A DNA stretch of 64,000 nt from Pseudazoarcus pumilus (GCF_002872475.1 NZ_CP025682.1:2852001-2916000), one strand, 5' to 3'; numbered from the stretch's first letter, positions 42,303-51,251 are shown. The notes: generated from the letters alone by a model not told the origin. Made by a program: numbers and translations.

Positions 42303-44300
42303 ATGGAAATGCTCAGCTACCTGGGCGACGCGCTGTCGCCGTTCAATCTCCTTCTGGCACTCGCTGGCGTCACGCTGGGCACCTTCATCGGCGCGCTGCC
42401 GGGGCTGTCGGCGACCATGGCGGTGGCCATCCTCGTGCCCTTCACGTTCGCCATGTCACCGGCTTCGGGCCTGATCGCGCTCGGCGCGATCTACACCGGC
42501 GCGATCTACGGCGGAGCCTTTGCCGCGATCCTGGTGAATACGCCGGGGACACCCAGCTCGATCTCGACCACCTTCGATGGCTACCCGATGGCCAAGCGCG
42601 GAGATGGCGGCCTGGCCGTCACGCTCGCCACCCTCGCATCGGTCACCGGCGGCCTGGTGGGCGCGTTGACGCTGCTGCTGCTCGCGCCGCCGCTGGCCGA
42701 CGTTGCGCTGATGTTCGGCCCACCCGAATACTTCTGGCTCGCGGTGCTGGGGCTCACGCTGATCTCGGCGCTGTCGGCCGGCAACACCGTGAAAGGACTC
42801 ATCGGCGGCTGTATCGGCCTGCTCATGTCGGCCGTCGGCGTGGCCGTGGTCGGCGGCGACGTGCGCTACACGCTCGACACGCAGTTCCTGCTCGGCGGCA
42901 TCGACATCACCTCGGCCATCATCGGCCTGTACTGCATTCCGGTCGTGATCGATCTGGTCGCGACACGCGCCGGCCACCTCACGGTGCTGGCCGACAAGAG
43001 CGGCTTCCGGCTGCGCGAATCAATCGGCATCCTGCTCGGCGGCAAGCTCAACCTGCTGCGCAGCAGCGGCATCGGCACGGTGATCGGCATGCTGCCCGGT
43101 GCGGGCGGCTCAATCGCAGGGCTGATCGCATACTCCGAAGCGCGGCGCACCTCGCGCCACCCCGAACGCTTCGGCACCGGCGAGCCGGCCGGCGTGATCG
43201 CCACGGAGTCGTCCAACAACGCCACCGTGGGCGGCGGCTTCATCCCGACGCTGGTGCTGGGTATTCCCGGCACGCCGCCGGACGCGATCATCCTCGGCGC
43301 GCTGCTGGTGCAAGGCCTCAAGATCGGCCCCAGCCTCTTCAACGAGCAGGGCGGCATCGTGTACACCTTCATGTACGGTCTGCTCATCGCCACCGTGCTG
43401 ATGCTGCCCGTCGGCCTGCTGCTGGGCCGCTACGCATACAAGAGCATCGTGCGCATTCCCAAGTCGCTGCTGGTGCCAACGGTGGCTTTCCTCACCGTGG
43501 TCGGCAGCTTTGCCATCCACAGCAACCCCGAGGACACCAAGATGATGGTGCTGCTCGGCGTCATCGCGTGGGTGCTGCAGCGCTACGGTTTCTCGCCGTC
43601 GCCCATCGTGCTCGGGCTGGTGCTCGGCCAGATTGCCGAGCAGGGCTTCGTGCAGGCCTGGATGATCGGCAACGCCACCGGCTCGACCCTGGCCATGTTC
43701 TTCGGTCGTCCCATCAGTCTCGTCATCGTCGTGTTCGCGGTGCTCACACTGATGTGGCCGCTGCTGCGCCGCCTGTGGCGGCGTGCCCCGAAGGCGACCG
43801 AGCGCACCGATCTGGTCGTCGAGCCGGCCACCAAGGCCACGGCGCAGCACCGCGACACGCCCGCCATCGGCTGGGGCATCGCCTTCGCCGCGCTCGCCTG
43901 GGCGGCCTACGGAGAGACCGCCGACATGTCATCGATGGGCGCGGTCTTCCCCAGCGTCGTCTCGATCATGCTCGGCCTGCTGTCGCTGCTGCTCGTGGTG
44001 ACCCAGTTCACCCGCGCACCCCGCCCGCCCGGCATCGCGGACGCGCCGGGCGGCTCCATGCCGCGCCGCGTCGCGCTCGTGGCAGTGGTTGCAGCCTGGG
44101 CAATGCTGATGCCGGTGGTCGGCTTCTTCGTCACCGGCCTCACGGCTTTCCTCGCGCTCACCGCCATCGCCACCTTCGATCGGCTGGACGCCCGAACCGC
44201 AGCCACCTACGCCGTCACGGGCTTACTGGTTGTCGGGGCGTTTCAGGTGCTGATGGATGACGTGCTGGGCCTGAGGATGCCGATGGGATGGCTGTTCTGA
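42303..44300 (+). CDS. Fused TTT transporter permease, TctA-TctB
   Basis: A 665-residue inner-membrane protein. Residues 1 to about 490 are TctA, the large permease, with GTFIGALPGLSATMAVAILVP, the signature NTPGTPSSISTTFDGYPMAKRG near residue 83, and GAGGSIAGLIAYSEARRTSR near residue 270. After a short basic and polar linker (about 490-520) a further 140 residues form four spans with the look of the small subunit TctB. In most TTT systems TctA and TctB are separate genes; no separate tctB exists here, so the fusion probably supplies both. The start at 42303 is 73 bp after tctC. A hairpin at 44368 follows the gene. Confidence 0.85.
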   Translation: MEMLSYLGDALSPFNLLLALAGVTLGTFIGALPGLSATMAVAILVPFTFAMSPASGLIALGAIYTGAIYGGAFAAILVNTPGTPSSISTTFDGYPMAKRGDGGLAVTLATLASVTGGLVGALTLLLLAPPLADVALMFGPPEYFWLAVLGLTLISALSAGNTVKGLIGGCIGLLMSAVGVAVVGGDVRYTLDTQFLLGGIDITSAIIGLYCIPVVIDLVATRAGHLTVLADKSGFRLRESIGILLGGKLNLLRSSGIGTVIGMLPGAGGSIAGLIAYSEARRTSRHPERFGTGEPAGVIATESSNNATVGGGFIPTLVLGIPGTPPDAIILGALLVQGLKIGPSLFNEQGGIVYTFMYGLLIATVLMLPVGLLLGRYAYKSIVRIPKSLLVPTVAFLTVVGSFAIHSNPEDTKMMVLLGVIAWVLQRYGFSPSPIVLGLVLGQIAEQGFVQAWMIGNATGSTLAMFFGRPISLVIVVFAVLTLMWPLLRRLWRRAPKATERTDLVVEPATKATAQHRDTPAIGWGIAFAALAWAAYGETADMSSMGAVFPSVVSIMLGLLSLLLVVTQFTRAPRPPGIADAPGGSMPRRVALVAVVAAWAMLMPVVGFFVTGLTAFLALTAIATFDRLDARTAATYAVTGLLVVGAFQVLMDDVLGLRMPMGWLF

Positions 44301-44367
44301 CCCTCGCCATTCGCTGGCTACCCCGGCGGTGCGGGAGACCTGACTCAAGCCTAGGATTCGCCCGCAG

Positions 44368-44407
44368 CTTTCAGCCCCCGCAGTCGCTGCACTGCAAGGG
44401 CTGAAAG
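44368..44407. terminator. Long hairpin after the TTT transporter
   Basis: CTTTCAGCCC (44368-44377) and GGGCTGAAAG (44398-44407) are perfectly inverted, with an inner GCAGT/ACTGC pair giving a 15-bp stem broken by one small internal loop. There is no T run. It lies in the 255-bp gap before pxpB and is the only structure seen there apart from a TAGCAT at 44511. Confidence 0.6.
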
Positions 44408-44555
44408 AACGACCGGAGCAAAGGAGCGCGATCGCGGCGCTCAGCAGACCATGCGGACACGCTCGTCACGCGGCCGGACCCGCGCCCGGTGAGAGCATTG
44501 CGTGGCCTGCTAGCATTGGCGCGATGAAACCCTCACGTCGTGCGTTTCCGGCCCC

Positions 44556-45284
44556 ATGAACCCCCGCATCCTCGACCTCGGCGACCGCGCGATCACGGTC
44601 GAATTCGGCGACGCCATCGACCCGGCGCTGCTGGCGCGCGTCGCGGCGCTGGATCATGCCTGCGCGCGGGCCGCGCTGCCCGGCGTGATCGAGACGGTGC
44701 CGACCTTCCGTTCGCTCACCATCCTCTTCGATCCGCTTGCGACCACGCGCGCCGAACTGTTGCCGGCGCTGCAGGGCTTGCTGGCCGGGGCAGACGTGCC
44801 GGATGCGACAACGCGGCGCAGCTGGCGATTGCCGGCCTGTTACGAGGGCGATCTCGCGCCCGACCTGGCGGATGTCGCGCAACGCTGCGGCATCCGCGCC
44901 GACGCCCTCGTCGAGTTGCACGCAGGCAAGGAGTACGCGGTGTACATGCTCGGCTTTCTGCCCGGCTTCCCGTTCATGGGCGACGTCGAGGAAGACCTGC
45001 GCCTGCCGCGTCGCAGCGAGCCGCGCGTGGCCGTGCCGGCCGGCAGCGTGGCGATTGCCAACGGCTTGACCGCCATCTATCCGTGGGAGAGCCCGGGCGG
45101 CTGGCATCTGCTCGCCAACTGTCCCGTGCCGCTGTTCGATGCGACGCGCGCAGCCCCCGCCCTGCTCGCGGCCGGCGACCGCGTGCGCTTCGCGCCGGTC
45201 GATACGGCCGAGCACGCGCGCATCGCCGCGGCCCTGCGCGGCGGCGAGATCGCTGTCGAGTCCTTCGCGCAGAACACGTCATGA
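44556..45284 (+). CDS. pxpB: 5-oxoprolinase subunit PxpB
   Basis: A 242-residue subunit (KipI/allophanate hydrolase subunit 1 family) of the ATP-dependent enzyme opening 5-oxoproline to glutamate. Family marks are DLGDRAITVEFGD at the N-terminus and GFLPGFPFMGDVEEDLRLPRR near residue 135, followed by VAVPAGSVAIANGLTAIYPWESPGGW split over the next 30 residues. It starts the pxpBCA operon, overlapping pxpC by 4 nt. 5-oxoproline forms spontaneously from glutamine and glutamate, so this is a housekeeping clean-up pathway in most bacteria. Confidence 0.92.
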   Translation: MNPRILDLGDRAITVEFGDAIDPALLARVAALDHACARAALPGVIETVPTFRSLTILFDPLATTRAELLPALQGLLAGADVPDATTRRSWRLPACYEGDLAPDLADVAQRCGIRADALVELHAGKEYAVYMLGFLPGFPFMGDVEEDLRLPRRSEPRVAVPAGSVAIANGLTAIYPWESPGGWHLLANCPVPLFDATRAAPALLAAGDRVRFAPVDTAEHARIAAALRGGEIAVESFAQNTS

Positions 45285-46318
45285 ACGCGGTGCTGGAAAT
45301 CCTCGCGAGCGGTGCCGGCGCCTCGGTGCAGGATCTCGGGCGCTTCGGCCATCGCCGCATCGGCGTGCCATGGTCGGGCGCGCTTGCCCCGGATCTGCTC
45401 GCAATTGCCAACCGACTGGCCGGCAACGCAGCAGACGCCCCGGCCATCGAGTGCTTCGAAGGCGGACAGTGCTTCGCCGCGGGCGACGCGCCCGTGCGTG
45501 TGGCCGTGGCCGGTGACGCCGAACTGGAACTGGAGTGCGACGGCGAACGCCGCCGCATCGCCGCCTGGCGCAGCCTGCGACTCGCGCCGGGTGAGACGCT
45601 GCGCATCCGCGCGGTGCGCGACGGCCGCGTGGCGATGCTCGCGGTCGCCGGCATCGAGGTGGCGCGCGTGCTCGGCAGCGCCTCGGTGCATGCGCGCTCC
45701 GGGCTGGGCGGACACTGGCTCGCGGCGGGCGAACGCATCGCGGCCCGCGCTGCGCCGCAGGGCCCGGAACGGGTGCTGGACGCGCCACCGCGAACGGACG
45801 TGGCGCCGTTTCGCGTCATCCCCGGGCCGCAGGCGGACTACTTCGAGGCGACGGTTTTCGACGCGTTTCTGGCCACCGAGTACCGTGTCGCACCGGCCGC
45901 CGACCGCATGGGCATGCGCCTCGACGGGCCGAGCATCGCGCATCGCAGCGGAGTTGCACCCGAAATCGTCTCCGACGCCATCGTGCCGGGCGCCATCCAG
46001 GTGCCGGGCCACGGCCAGCCCATCGTAATGCTGGCCGACGCGCAGACCGCCGGCGGCTATCCCAAGATCGCCACCGTCATCTCGGCCGATCTGGGTCGAC
46101 TGGCGACGCGCCGCCCGGGCGATGTCGTGCGCTTCGCGGCGGTCGATGCCGTGGCCGGCGAGGTCGCGGCGCGCGAGCACGCCGCGCGGCTCGACGCCTG
46201 GCTGGCAGCGATCCGCCCCTTGCCGGCCGACGGCGCGGATTTGGACGCGCTATATTCGGTCAACCTCGTCGGCGGAGTGATCGACGCGCTGGCCCCACCC
46301 GAGCACACAGCGGACTGA
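45281..46318 (+). CDS. pxpC: 5-oxoprolinase subunit PxpC
   Basis: A 345-residue subunit (KipA/allophanate hydrolase subunit 2 family). The N-terminal SVQDLGRFGHRRIGVPWSGA and the later QADYFEATVFDAFLATEYRV and GAIQVPGHGQPIVMLADAQT are characteristic, the last being the conserved C-terminal segment. Older annotation calls this family biotin-dependent carboxyltransferase, but there is no biotin site and the operon context fixes the role. It overlaps pxpB by 4 nt and ends 3 bp before pxpA. Confidence 0.92.
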   Translation: MNAVLEILASGAGASVQDLGRFGHRRIGVPWSGALAPDLLAIANRLAGNAADAPAIECFEGGQCFAAGDAPVRVAVAGDAELELECDGERRRIAAWRSLRLAPGETLRIRAVRDGRVAMLAVAGIEVARVLGSASVHARSGLGGHWLAAGERIAARAAPQGPERVLDAPPRTDVAPFRVIPGPQADYFEATVFDAFLATEYRVAPAADRMGMRLDGPSIAHRSGVAPEIVSDAIVPGAIQVPGHGQPIVMLADAQTAGGYPKIATVISADLGRLATRRPGDVVRFAAVDAVAGEVAAREHAARLDAWLAAIRPLPADGADLDALYSVNLVGGVIDALAPPEHTAD

Positions 46319-46321
46319 ACG

Positions 46322-47095
46322 ATGGAACTGAACCTGAACGCCGACCTCGGCGAATCCTTCGGCGCCTGGAAGATGGGCGACGACGCGACGATGCTCTCCA
46401 TCGTCAACAGTGCGAGCATTGCCTGCGGCTTTCACGCCGGCGACCCGCAGATCATGCGTCGCACGCTGCATGCGGCGCGGCGCAACCGCGTGAGCATCGG
46501 GGCGCATCCGGCCTTTCCCGACCTGCAGGGCTTCGGCCGGCGGGCGATGCACGTCGCACCGGACGAGTTGCAGGCCATCGTGCTCTACCAGCTCGGTGCG
46601 CTGGCCGGCATGGCGCGCGTCGAGGGGCTGACGATGACGCATGTGAAGCCGCATGGCGCACTGTCGAACATGGCGAGCGAGGACGCGTCGATGGCGCGCA
46701 ACGTGGTGCAGGCGATCAAGGCCTTCGACGCCGGGCTGATCCTGCTCGCGCCGGCCGGCTCGGAGCTCGACGCGGCCGGAAGGCGCGCAGGCCTGCGCGT
46801 GGCCGGCGAGATCTTCGCCGACCGCGCGTACACCGACGAAGGCCACCTGATGCCGCGCAGCCAGCCGGGTGCGGTGCTCACCGAGCGCGCCGCCTGTGTC
46901 GCCCACGTGCTGCGCATGCTCGAGGCCGGCGCCATCGTGTCGGCCAGCGGCAAGCGACTGGAAGTGCCGTTTCACAGCGTCTGCGTGCACGGCGACAACG
47001 TCCACGCCGTGGAAGTCGCCCATGCCGTGCGCGACGCGCTGACCGGTGCCGGCTGCACTCTGGTGGCGTTACCGGACATGAGTGCCCTGCGCTGA
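46322..47095 (+). CDS. pxpA: 5-oxoprolinase subunit PxpA
   Basis: A 257-residue subunit of the LamB/YcsF family with a beta/alpha barrel. It begins with LNLNADLGESFGAWKMGDD and shows NSASIACGFHAGDPQIM, VSIGAHPAFPDLQGFGRR and VKPHGALSNMA, the conserved Asp/His-rich loops of the family. A C-terminal VPFHSVCVHGDN completes it. It is the last gene of the pxpBCA operon. The Rho-independent terminator just downstream is oriented for the opposite strand. Confidence 0.93.
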   Translation: MELNLNADLGESFGAWKMGDDATMLSIVNSASIACGFHAGDPQIMRRTLHAARRNRVSIGAHPAFPDLQGFGRRAMHVAPDELQAIVLYQLGALAGMARVEGLTMTHVKPHGALSNMASEDASMARNVVQAIKAFDAGLILLAPAGSELDAAGRRAGLRVAGEIFADRAYTDEGHLMPRSQPGAVLTERAACVAHVLRMLEAGAIVSASGKRLEVPFHSVCVHGDNVHAVEVAHAVRDALTGAGCTLVALPDMSALR

Positions 47096-47143
47096 TCGGC
47101 GATTCGCACCGCGCTGCGCTCGCCGCAAGCGGCGGAAAGGGAC

Positions 47144-47176
47144 AAAAAAAACAACGCGACCCGTGAGGGTCGCGTT
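47144..47176 (-). terminator. Rho-independent terminator of the lipoprotein gene
   Basis: On the minus strand a perfect 10-bp stem (AACGCGACCC/GGGTCGCGTT, arms 47153-47162 and 47167-47176, 4-nt loop) is followed at once by a run of eight T (47144-47151). A smaller GACGCC/GGCGTC hairpin lies at 47187-47203 before it. Clear intrinsic terminator. Confidence 0.88.
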
Positions 47177-47212
47177 GCCAGGAGGAGACGCCGCGAAGGC
47201 GTCGGGGGAGTC

Positions 47213-47428
47213 TTACTTCTTGCCGACCTGGTCGCCGATCACGCCACCGATGGCCGCGCCACCCACGGTTCCCAGGATGCCGCCGTTGGTGATCACCGCG
47301 CCGGCCACACCACCGGCGCCTGCGCCTACCGCCGCGCTCTTCTCGCGCTTGGACATGCCGTCCCAGGTCGAACAGCCGGCCGTCATCACGGCCAGCGCAA
47401 TCATCGGAATCAGGGCTTTCGTTTTCAT
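47213..47428 (-). CDS. Glycine-zipper lipoprotein, OsmB-like
   Basis: A 71-residue lipoprotein. The lipobox is VMTAGCS with the acylated Cys at about residue 19. The mature protein is almost entirely a glycine-zipper region (GAGAGGVAGAVITNGGILG and on to GGVIGDQVGKK), which packs as two membrane helices. OsmB and SlyB-type proteins of this class sit in the outer membrane and respond to osmotic or envelope stress. GGGAAGGAG precedes the ATG. The gene is monocistronic with its own terminator. Confidence 0.85.
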   Translation of the reverse strand: MKTKALIPMIALAVMTAGCSTWDGMSKREKSAAVGAGAGGVAGAVITNGGILGTVGGAAIGGVIGDQVGKK

Positions 47429-47618
47429 GTCGTTCTCCTTCCCTGCTCAAACACGTGTGCAGGATAGGCCGGGCGACCGGGGAAAGTTGCAAACGCCGCG
47501 TAGCCACTTGTTTCAGATCATGAACGCACGCCCGGTCCGCCGATCGCGGCGCCGGGCGCGTTAAGATGCGAGCCTTGTGCGACAGTCCGGCGACGCCGCT
47601 TCACCCGCCGCTCACACC

Positions 47619-48830
47619 ATGAAACAAGCCTTCCGCACCGGTCTCGACCGCCTGCTCGACGACGCCTCGCTGCGCGGCGCGCTGGCCGGCCGACGCGTCG
47701 CCCTGCTCGCCCACCCGGCCTCGGTCACGCCAGGACTGAGCCACGCGCTCGACGCGCTCGACGCACTGCCCGAAATCCGGCTGACGGCCGCCTTCGGGCC
47801 GCAACACGGGCTGCGCGGCGACAAGCAGGACAACATGGTGGAGTCGGCCGACTTCATCGACCCGCGCCACGGCATTCCGGTGTTCAGCCTGTACGGCGAG
47901 GTGCGCCGCCCCACCGCGCGCATGATGGAGAGCTTCGACGTGCTGCTGGTGGATCTGCAGGATCTGGGCTGCCGCATCTACACCTTCATCACGACGCTGC
48001 GCTATGTGCTCGAAGAAGCCGCCCGCCACGGCAAGAGCGTGTGGGTGCTCGACCGCCCCAACCCCGCCGGGCGGCCAGTCGAGGGCCTGACCTTGCGCGC
48101 AGGCTGGGAGAGTTTCGTGGGCGCAGGCCCGATGCCGATGCGCCACGGCATGACGATGGGGGAACTGGCGCGCTGGTTCGTCGCGCACCTGGAACTCGAC
48201 GTCGATCTGCAGGTGATCGCGATGGGTGGATGGCAGCCCGAGGCCGCACCCGGCTTCGGCTGGCCCGAGGATCGCGCATGGATCAACCCCAGCCCCAACG
48301 CGCCCAATCTGGCGATGGCGCGCTGCTACGCCGGCACGGTGATGCTCGAAGGCACGACGCTCTCCGAAGGGCGCGGCACGACGCGGCCGCTGGAACTGTT
48401 CGGCGCGCCGGACGTGGACGCCGAGGCGCTGATCGCCACCATGCACACGCTGGCGCCGCAGTGGCTCGCCGGCTGCACGCTGCGCGCGTGCTGGTTCGAA
48501 CCGACCTTCCACAAGCACGCCGGAACGCTGTGCAGCGGCGTGCACATCCACGTCGACACGCCTGCCTACGACCACGCCGCCTTCCGCCCGTGGCGGCTGC
48601 AAGCCCTGGCGTTCAAGGCCCTCCGACACCTCTGCCCGGACTATCCGCTGTGGCGCGACTTCCCCTACGAGTACGAACACAAGCGCCTCGCCATCGACCT
48701 GATCAACGGCAGTGCTCTGCTGCGCGAGTGGGTGGACGATGCGGGCGCATGCCCGGCCGATCTCGACGAGATCGCCGGGCGCGACGAACGCGCATGGGCG
48801 GAGCTTCGTCGCGAATTCCTGCTGTACTGA
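47619..48830 (+). CDS. namZ: Exo-beta-N-acetylmuramidase, NamZ-like (DUF1343)
   Basis: A 403-residue protein of the DUF1343 family, whose studied member NamZ removes terminal N-acetylmuramic acid from peptidoglycan fragments. Conserved parts are FGPQHGLRGDKQDNM near residue 65, VLLVDLQDLGCRIYTF near 110, VLDRPNPAGRP near 145 and the C-terminal FEPTFHKHAG and FPYEYEHKRLAIDLI. Unlike secreted NamZ, no signal peptide is visible from either the ATG at 47619 or the GTG at 47577, which suggests cytosolic recycling of muropeptides. Start 47619 is preferred because conserved sequence begins soon after. Confidence 0.8.
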   Translation: MKQAFRTGLDRLLDDASLRGALAGRRVALLAHPASVTPGLSHALDALDALPEIRLTAAFGPQHGLRGDKQDNMVESADFIDPRHGIPVFSLYGEVRRPTARMMESFDVLLVDLQDLGCRIYTFITTLRYVLEEAARHGKSVWVLDRPNPAGRPVEGLTLRAGWESFVGAGPMPMRHGMTMGELARWFVAHLELDVDLQVIAMGGWQPEAAPGFGWPEDRAWINPSPNAPNLAMARCYAGTVMLEGTTLSEGRGTTRPLELFGAPDVDAEALIATMHTLAPQWLAGCTLRACWFEPTFHKHAGTLCSGVHIHVDTPAYDHAAFRPWRLQALAFKALRHLCPDYPLWRDFPYEYEHKRLAIDLINGSALLREWVDDAGACPADLDEIAGRDERAWAELRREFLLY

Positions 48831-48836
48831 AGGCCT

Positions 48837-49274
48837 TTAGCCGCGCGGATAGAGAATCATCTCGGTGCAGCGAAACAGCGCGATGCGCCGCCCGCTGGCC
48901 TCGTCGAACACCTCGGCGTCCCACACCTGGGTGGTGCGTCCGGCATGCACCGGGCGCGCTTCGCTGCGGATCGCGCCCTCGCGCACGGTGCCGAGGAAGT
49001 TGCTCTTGAGTTCGATCGTCGTGAAGCCGGACGCGTCCTCGGGCAGATGCGCGATGGTGCCGAAGCCGCAGGAGGTGTCGGCCAGCGCGATCACCGTGGC
49101 GGCGTGCAGATAGCCGTTGGTGGCCATCAGTTCGGGGCGCACCGTCAGACGCGCCTTGACCAGGCCGGCTTCCAGATGAGTGAACTCGATACCGAAGTGA
49201 CCCGGCAGATGCGTCCCCTGCGCGCGCTGCTGCAGGGCGTCCAGATTCATGCCGGGCGCCAGTCGAATGCTCAT
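48837..49274 (-). CDS. PaaI-type hotdog thioesterase
   Basis: A 145-residue thioesterase of the hotdog fold. The family pattern is a long helix containing NGYLHAATVIALADTSCGFG, where the Asp acts near the thioester, followed by strands FTTIELKSNFLGTV and TTQVWDAEVFDEASGRRIALF. It probably cleaves an acyl- or aryl-CoA; the specific substrate is open. GGAGG precedes the start at 49274. It converges with namZ (6-bp gap) and lies 45 bp downstream of the LOG-family gene on the same strand, so these two may share a transcript. Confidence 0.83.
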   Translation of the reverse strand: MSIRLAPGMNLDALQQRAQGTHLPGHFGIEFTHLEAGLVKARLTVRPELMATNGYLHAATVIALADTSCGFGTIAHLPEDASGFTTIELKSNFLGTVREGAIRSEARPVHAGRTTQVWDAEVFDEASGRRIALFRCTEMILYPRG

Positions 49275-49319
49275 GGATCCTCCGTATCAGTTTGATCGCC
49301 GCAGTCTACCGCCCGTGCA

Positions 49320-49901
49320 TCAGACCTCGCCGCGGCCCAGCCAGCGGTCCACATCCGGCGGCTGCCAGGCGGCGAAACGCTCGAGTAACGCATCCGGATC
49401 GTCGGCCACCTGCAGCACCGCACGTACGCTGGGCGCGAGCAGGCCTTCGTCGCGCGCATGATCGAGGAAGCCGAGCAGGCCGTCGTAGTAGCCGGCGACG
49501 TTGAGTACGCCGCAGGGCTTGCGGTGAAAACCCAGTTGCGCCCAGGTCCAGATCTCGAACAGTTCCTCGAAGGTGCCGATGCCGCCGGGCAGCGCGACAA
49601 AGCCGTCCGCGCGGTCGGCCATGACCGTCTTGCGCTCGTGCATCGAGCGCGTGACGATCAGCTCGGTGATGTTCGGGTGGGCCAGCTCCTTCTTCATCAG
49701 CGACTCGGGAATCACGCCCACGACCTCGCCGCCGGCGGCGATCGCCGCATCGGCCACCGCGCCCATCAGCCCGACCGAAGCGCCGCCATAGACCAGACCC
49801 AGTCCGCGCCGCGCCAGCGCAGCACCGAAGGCGCGCGCGGCCGCAGCATACTCGGGCCGTCGTCCGGGGGCCGAACCGCAATACACGCAGATGCTTCGCA
49901 T
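49320..49901 (-). CDS. LOG-family phosphoribohydrolase (TIGR00730)
   Basis: A 193-residue Rossmann-fold enzyme. The signature PGGIGTFEELFEIWTWAQLG near residue 100 and the upstream SMHERKTVMADRAD identify the LOG family, which releases free bases from nucleoside monophosphates and includes plant cytokinin-activating enzymes. In bacteria it usually acts on AMP or cytokinin-like nucleotides. GRRPEYAAAARAFGAALARR and GLVYGGASVGLMG complete the nucleotide site. The start at 49901 has AGGGGAA upstream. About 220 bp separate it from the divergent selD gene. Confidence 0.88.
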   Translation of the reverse strand: MRSICVYCGSAPGRRPEYAAAARAFGAALARRGLGLVYGGASVGLMGAVADAAIAAGGEVVGVIPESLMKKELAHPNITELIVTRSMHERKTVMADRADGFVALPGGIGTFEELFEIWTWAQLGFHRKPCGVLNVAGYYDGLLGFLDHARDEGLLAPSVRAVLQVADDPDALLERFAAWQPPDVDRWLGRGEV

Positions 49902-50045
49902 CGAATTCCCCTGTTCCCGCAAACCTCGATTATCGGCGCAAGCACGCGCGGACGCATCCCGTGCCGGAGCCGCGTAGGCCGACTACCGGTTCGACCCGCG
50001 CCACGGCCCACGCACGCACAAGCAGTCATCCCGGCCGGCACCGAG

Positions 50046-50075
50046 TTGGCGCCGGGCGCGCCGGCACGCTAGCAT
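50046..50075 (+). promoter_or_regulatory. Candidate promoter of selD
   Basis: TTGGCG (50046-50051) and TAGCAT (50070-50075) with an 18-bp spacer, 48 bp before the selD ATG. The -10 belongs to a recurring TAGMAT pattern in this window. Confidence 0.45.
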
Positions 50076-50122
50076 CGCGGCTTCTCCCGCTCTGCGGGCA
50101 ACACGCATTCCGGAAGCCCACG

Positions 50123-51163
50123 ATGGACGACATCCGACTCACCCAGTTCTCCCATGGCGGCGGTTGCGGCTGCAAGATCGCGCCGGCCCTGCTCACGCAA
50201 ATGCTCGGCGCCATCCCGCCCGGCATCGTGCCACCCGAACTGCTGGTCGGCACCGAGCATGCAGACGACGCAGCCGTGTATCGCATCAACGAGCGCCAGG
50301 CCATCGTCGCGACCACCGATTTCTTCACGCCCATCGTCGACGATCCCTTCGACTTCGGGCGCATCGCTGCGACCAATGCACTGTCCGACGTCTACGCCAT
50401 GGGCGCGCAGCCGATCATGGCGCTGGCGGTGCTCGGCATGCCCATCGACAAGCTGCCACCGCAAGTCATCGGACGCATCCTCGAAGGCGGCGCCGCCGTG
50501 TGTCGCGACGCCGGCATTCCGCTCGCCGGCGGACATTCGATCGACGTGCTCGAACCCATCTACGGGCTGATCGGGCTCGGCCTGGTCGACCCCGCGGAGG
50601 TCAAGACCAATGCCGGCGCGCGCGCCGGCGACGTGCTGATCCTCTCCAAACCACTGGGCATCGGCGTGCTCTCGGCCGGGCTCAAGAAGGCACGGCTGTC
50701 GGACGCCGACTACGCCGAGATGGTGCGCTGGACGACCACGCTCAACCGCGTCGGCACGCATCTGGCGAAGATGGGCGGCGTGCACGCGATGACCGACGTC
50801 ACCGGCTTCGGCCTGGCCGGCCACCTGCTGGAGATGTGCCGCGGCTCGAACGTTGCGGCCGAACTCGACGCGCACCGCCTGCCCTTCATCGACGCGGCCC
50901 TCGCGCTGGCGCAAGACGGCGTGGCCACCGGCGCGTCCGGCCGCAACTGGGCGAGCTACGGCGCGTCCGTCGTGCTGCCGGCCGACGCGCCGCCGTGGCT
51001 GCGCACGCTGGTGACCGACCCGCAGACCAGCGGCGGCCTGCTGATCGCCTGCGAGGCGGCAGCCGAGGATGCGGTGCTGGCCGCGATCCGCGAGACCCAG
51101 GGCAACGAGGGCTGGGTCATCGGCCGCATGGGCGCGGGCGAGGCGCGCGTGACGCTGGGCTGA
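50123..51163 (+). CDS. selD: Selenide, water dikinase
   Basis: A 346-residue enzyme that makes selenophosphate from selenide and ATP, the selenium donor for selenocysteine and 2-selenouridine. The active-site loop is FSHGGGCGCK at residues 9-18, with cysteines 15 and 17 where some organisms carry selenocysteine and with the essential Lys18. ATP-binding parts are VATTDFFTPIVDDPFDFG and AGGHSIDVLEPIYGL, and DPQTSGGLL lies near the C-terminus. No selenocysteine insertion gene or tRNA-selenouridine synthase adjoins. A promoter-like TTGGCG/TAGCAT pair lies upstream. It implies selenium use elsewhere in the genome. Confidence 0.93.
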   Translation: MDDIRLTQFSHGGGCGCKIAPALLTQMLGAIPPGIVPPELLVGTEHADDAAVYRINERQAIVATTDFFTPIVDDPFDFGRIAATNALSDVYAMGAQPIMALAVLGMPIDKLPPQVIGRILEGGAAVCRDAGIPLAGGHSIDVLEPIYGLIGLGLVDPAEVKTNAGARAGDVLILSKPLGIGVLSAGLKKARLSDADYAEMVRWTTTLNRVGTHLAKMGGVHAMTDVTGFGLAGHLLEMCRGSNVAAELDAHRLPFIDAALALAQDGVATGASGRNWASYGASVVLPADAPPWLRTLVTDPQTSGGLLIACEAAAEDAVLAAIRETQGNEGWVIGRMGAGEARVTLG

Positions 51164-51251
51164 AGCCGCCACACCCGGCCCACAGGAATTTTCAGCCATC
51201 GCGTGCCGGCTGCGGCGACGATGGGGTTTTCGCCCGGTCCGGAGACTTTCG

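Noticed and set aside
50123-50180. Selenocysteine codon in selD
   Set aside because: The active-site position is an ordinary cysteine codon and no in-frame TGA interrupts the gene.
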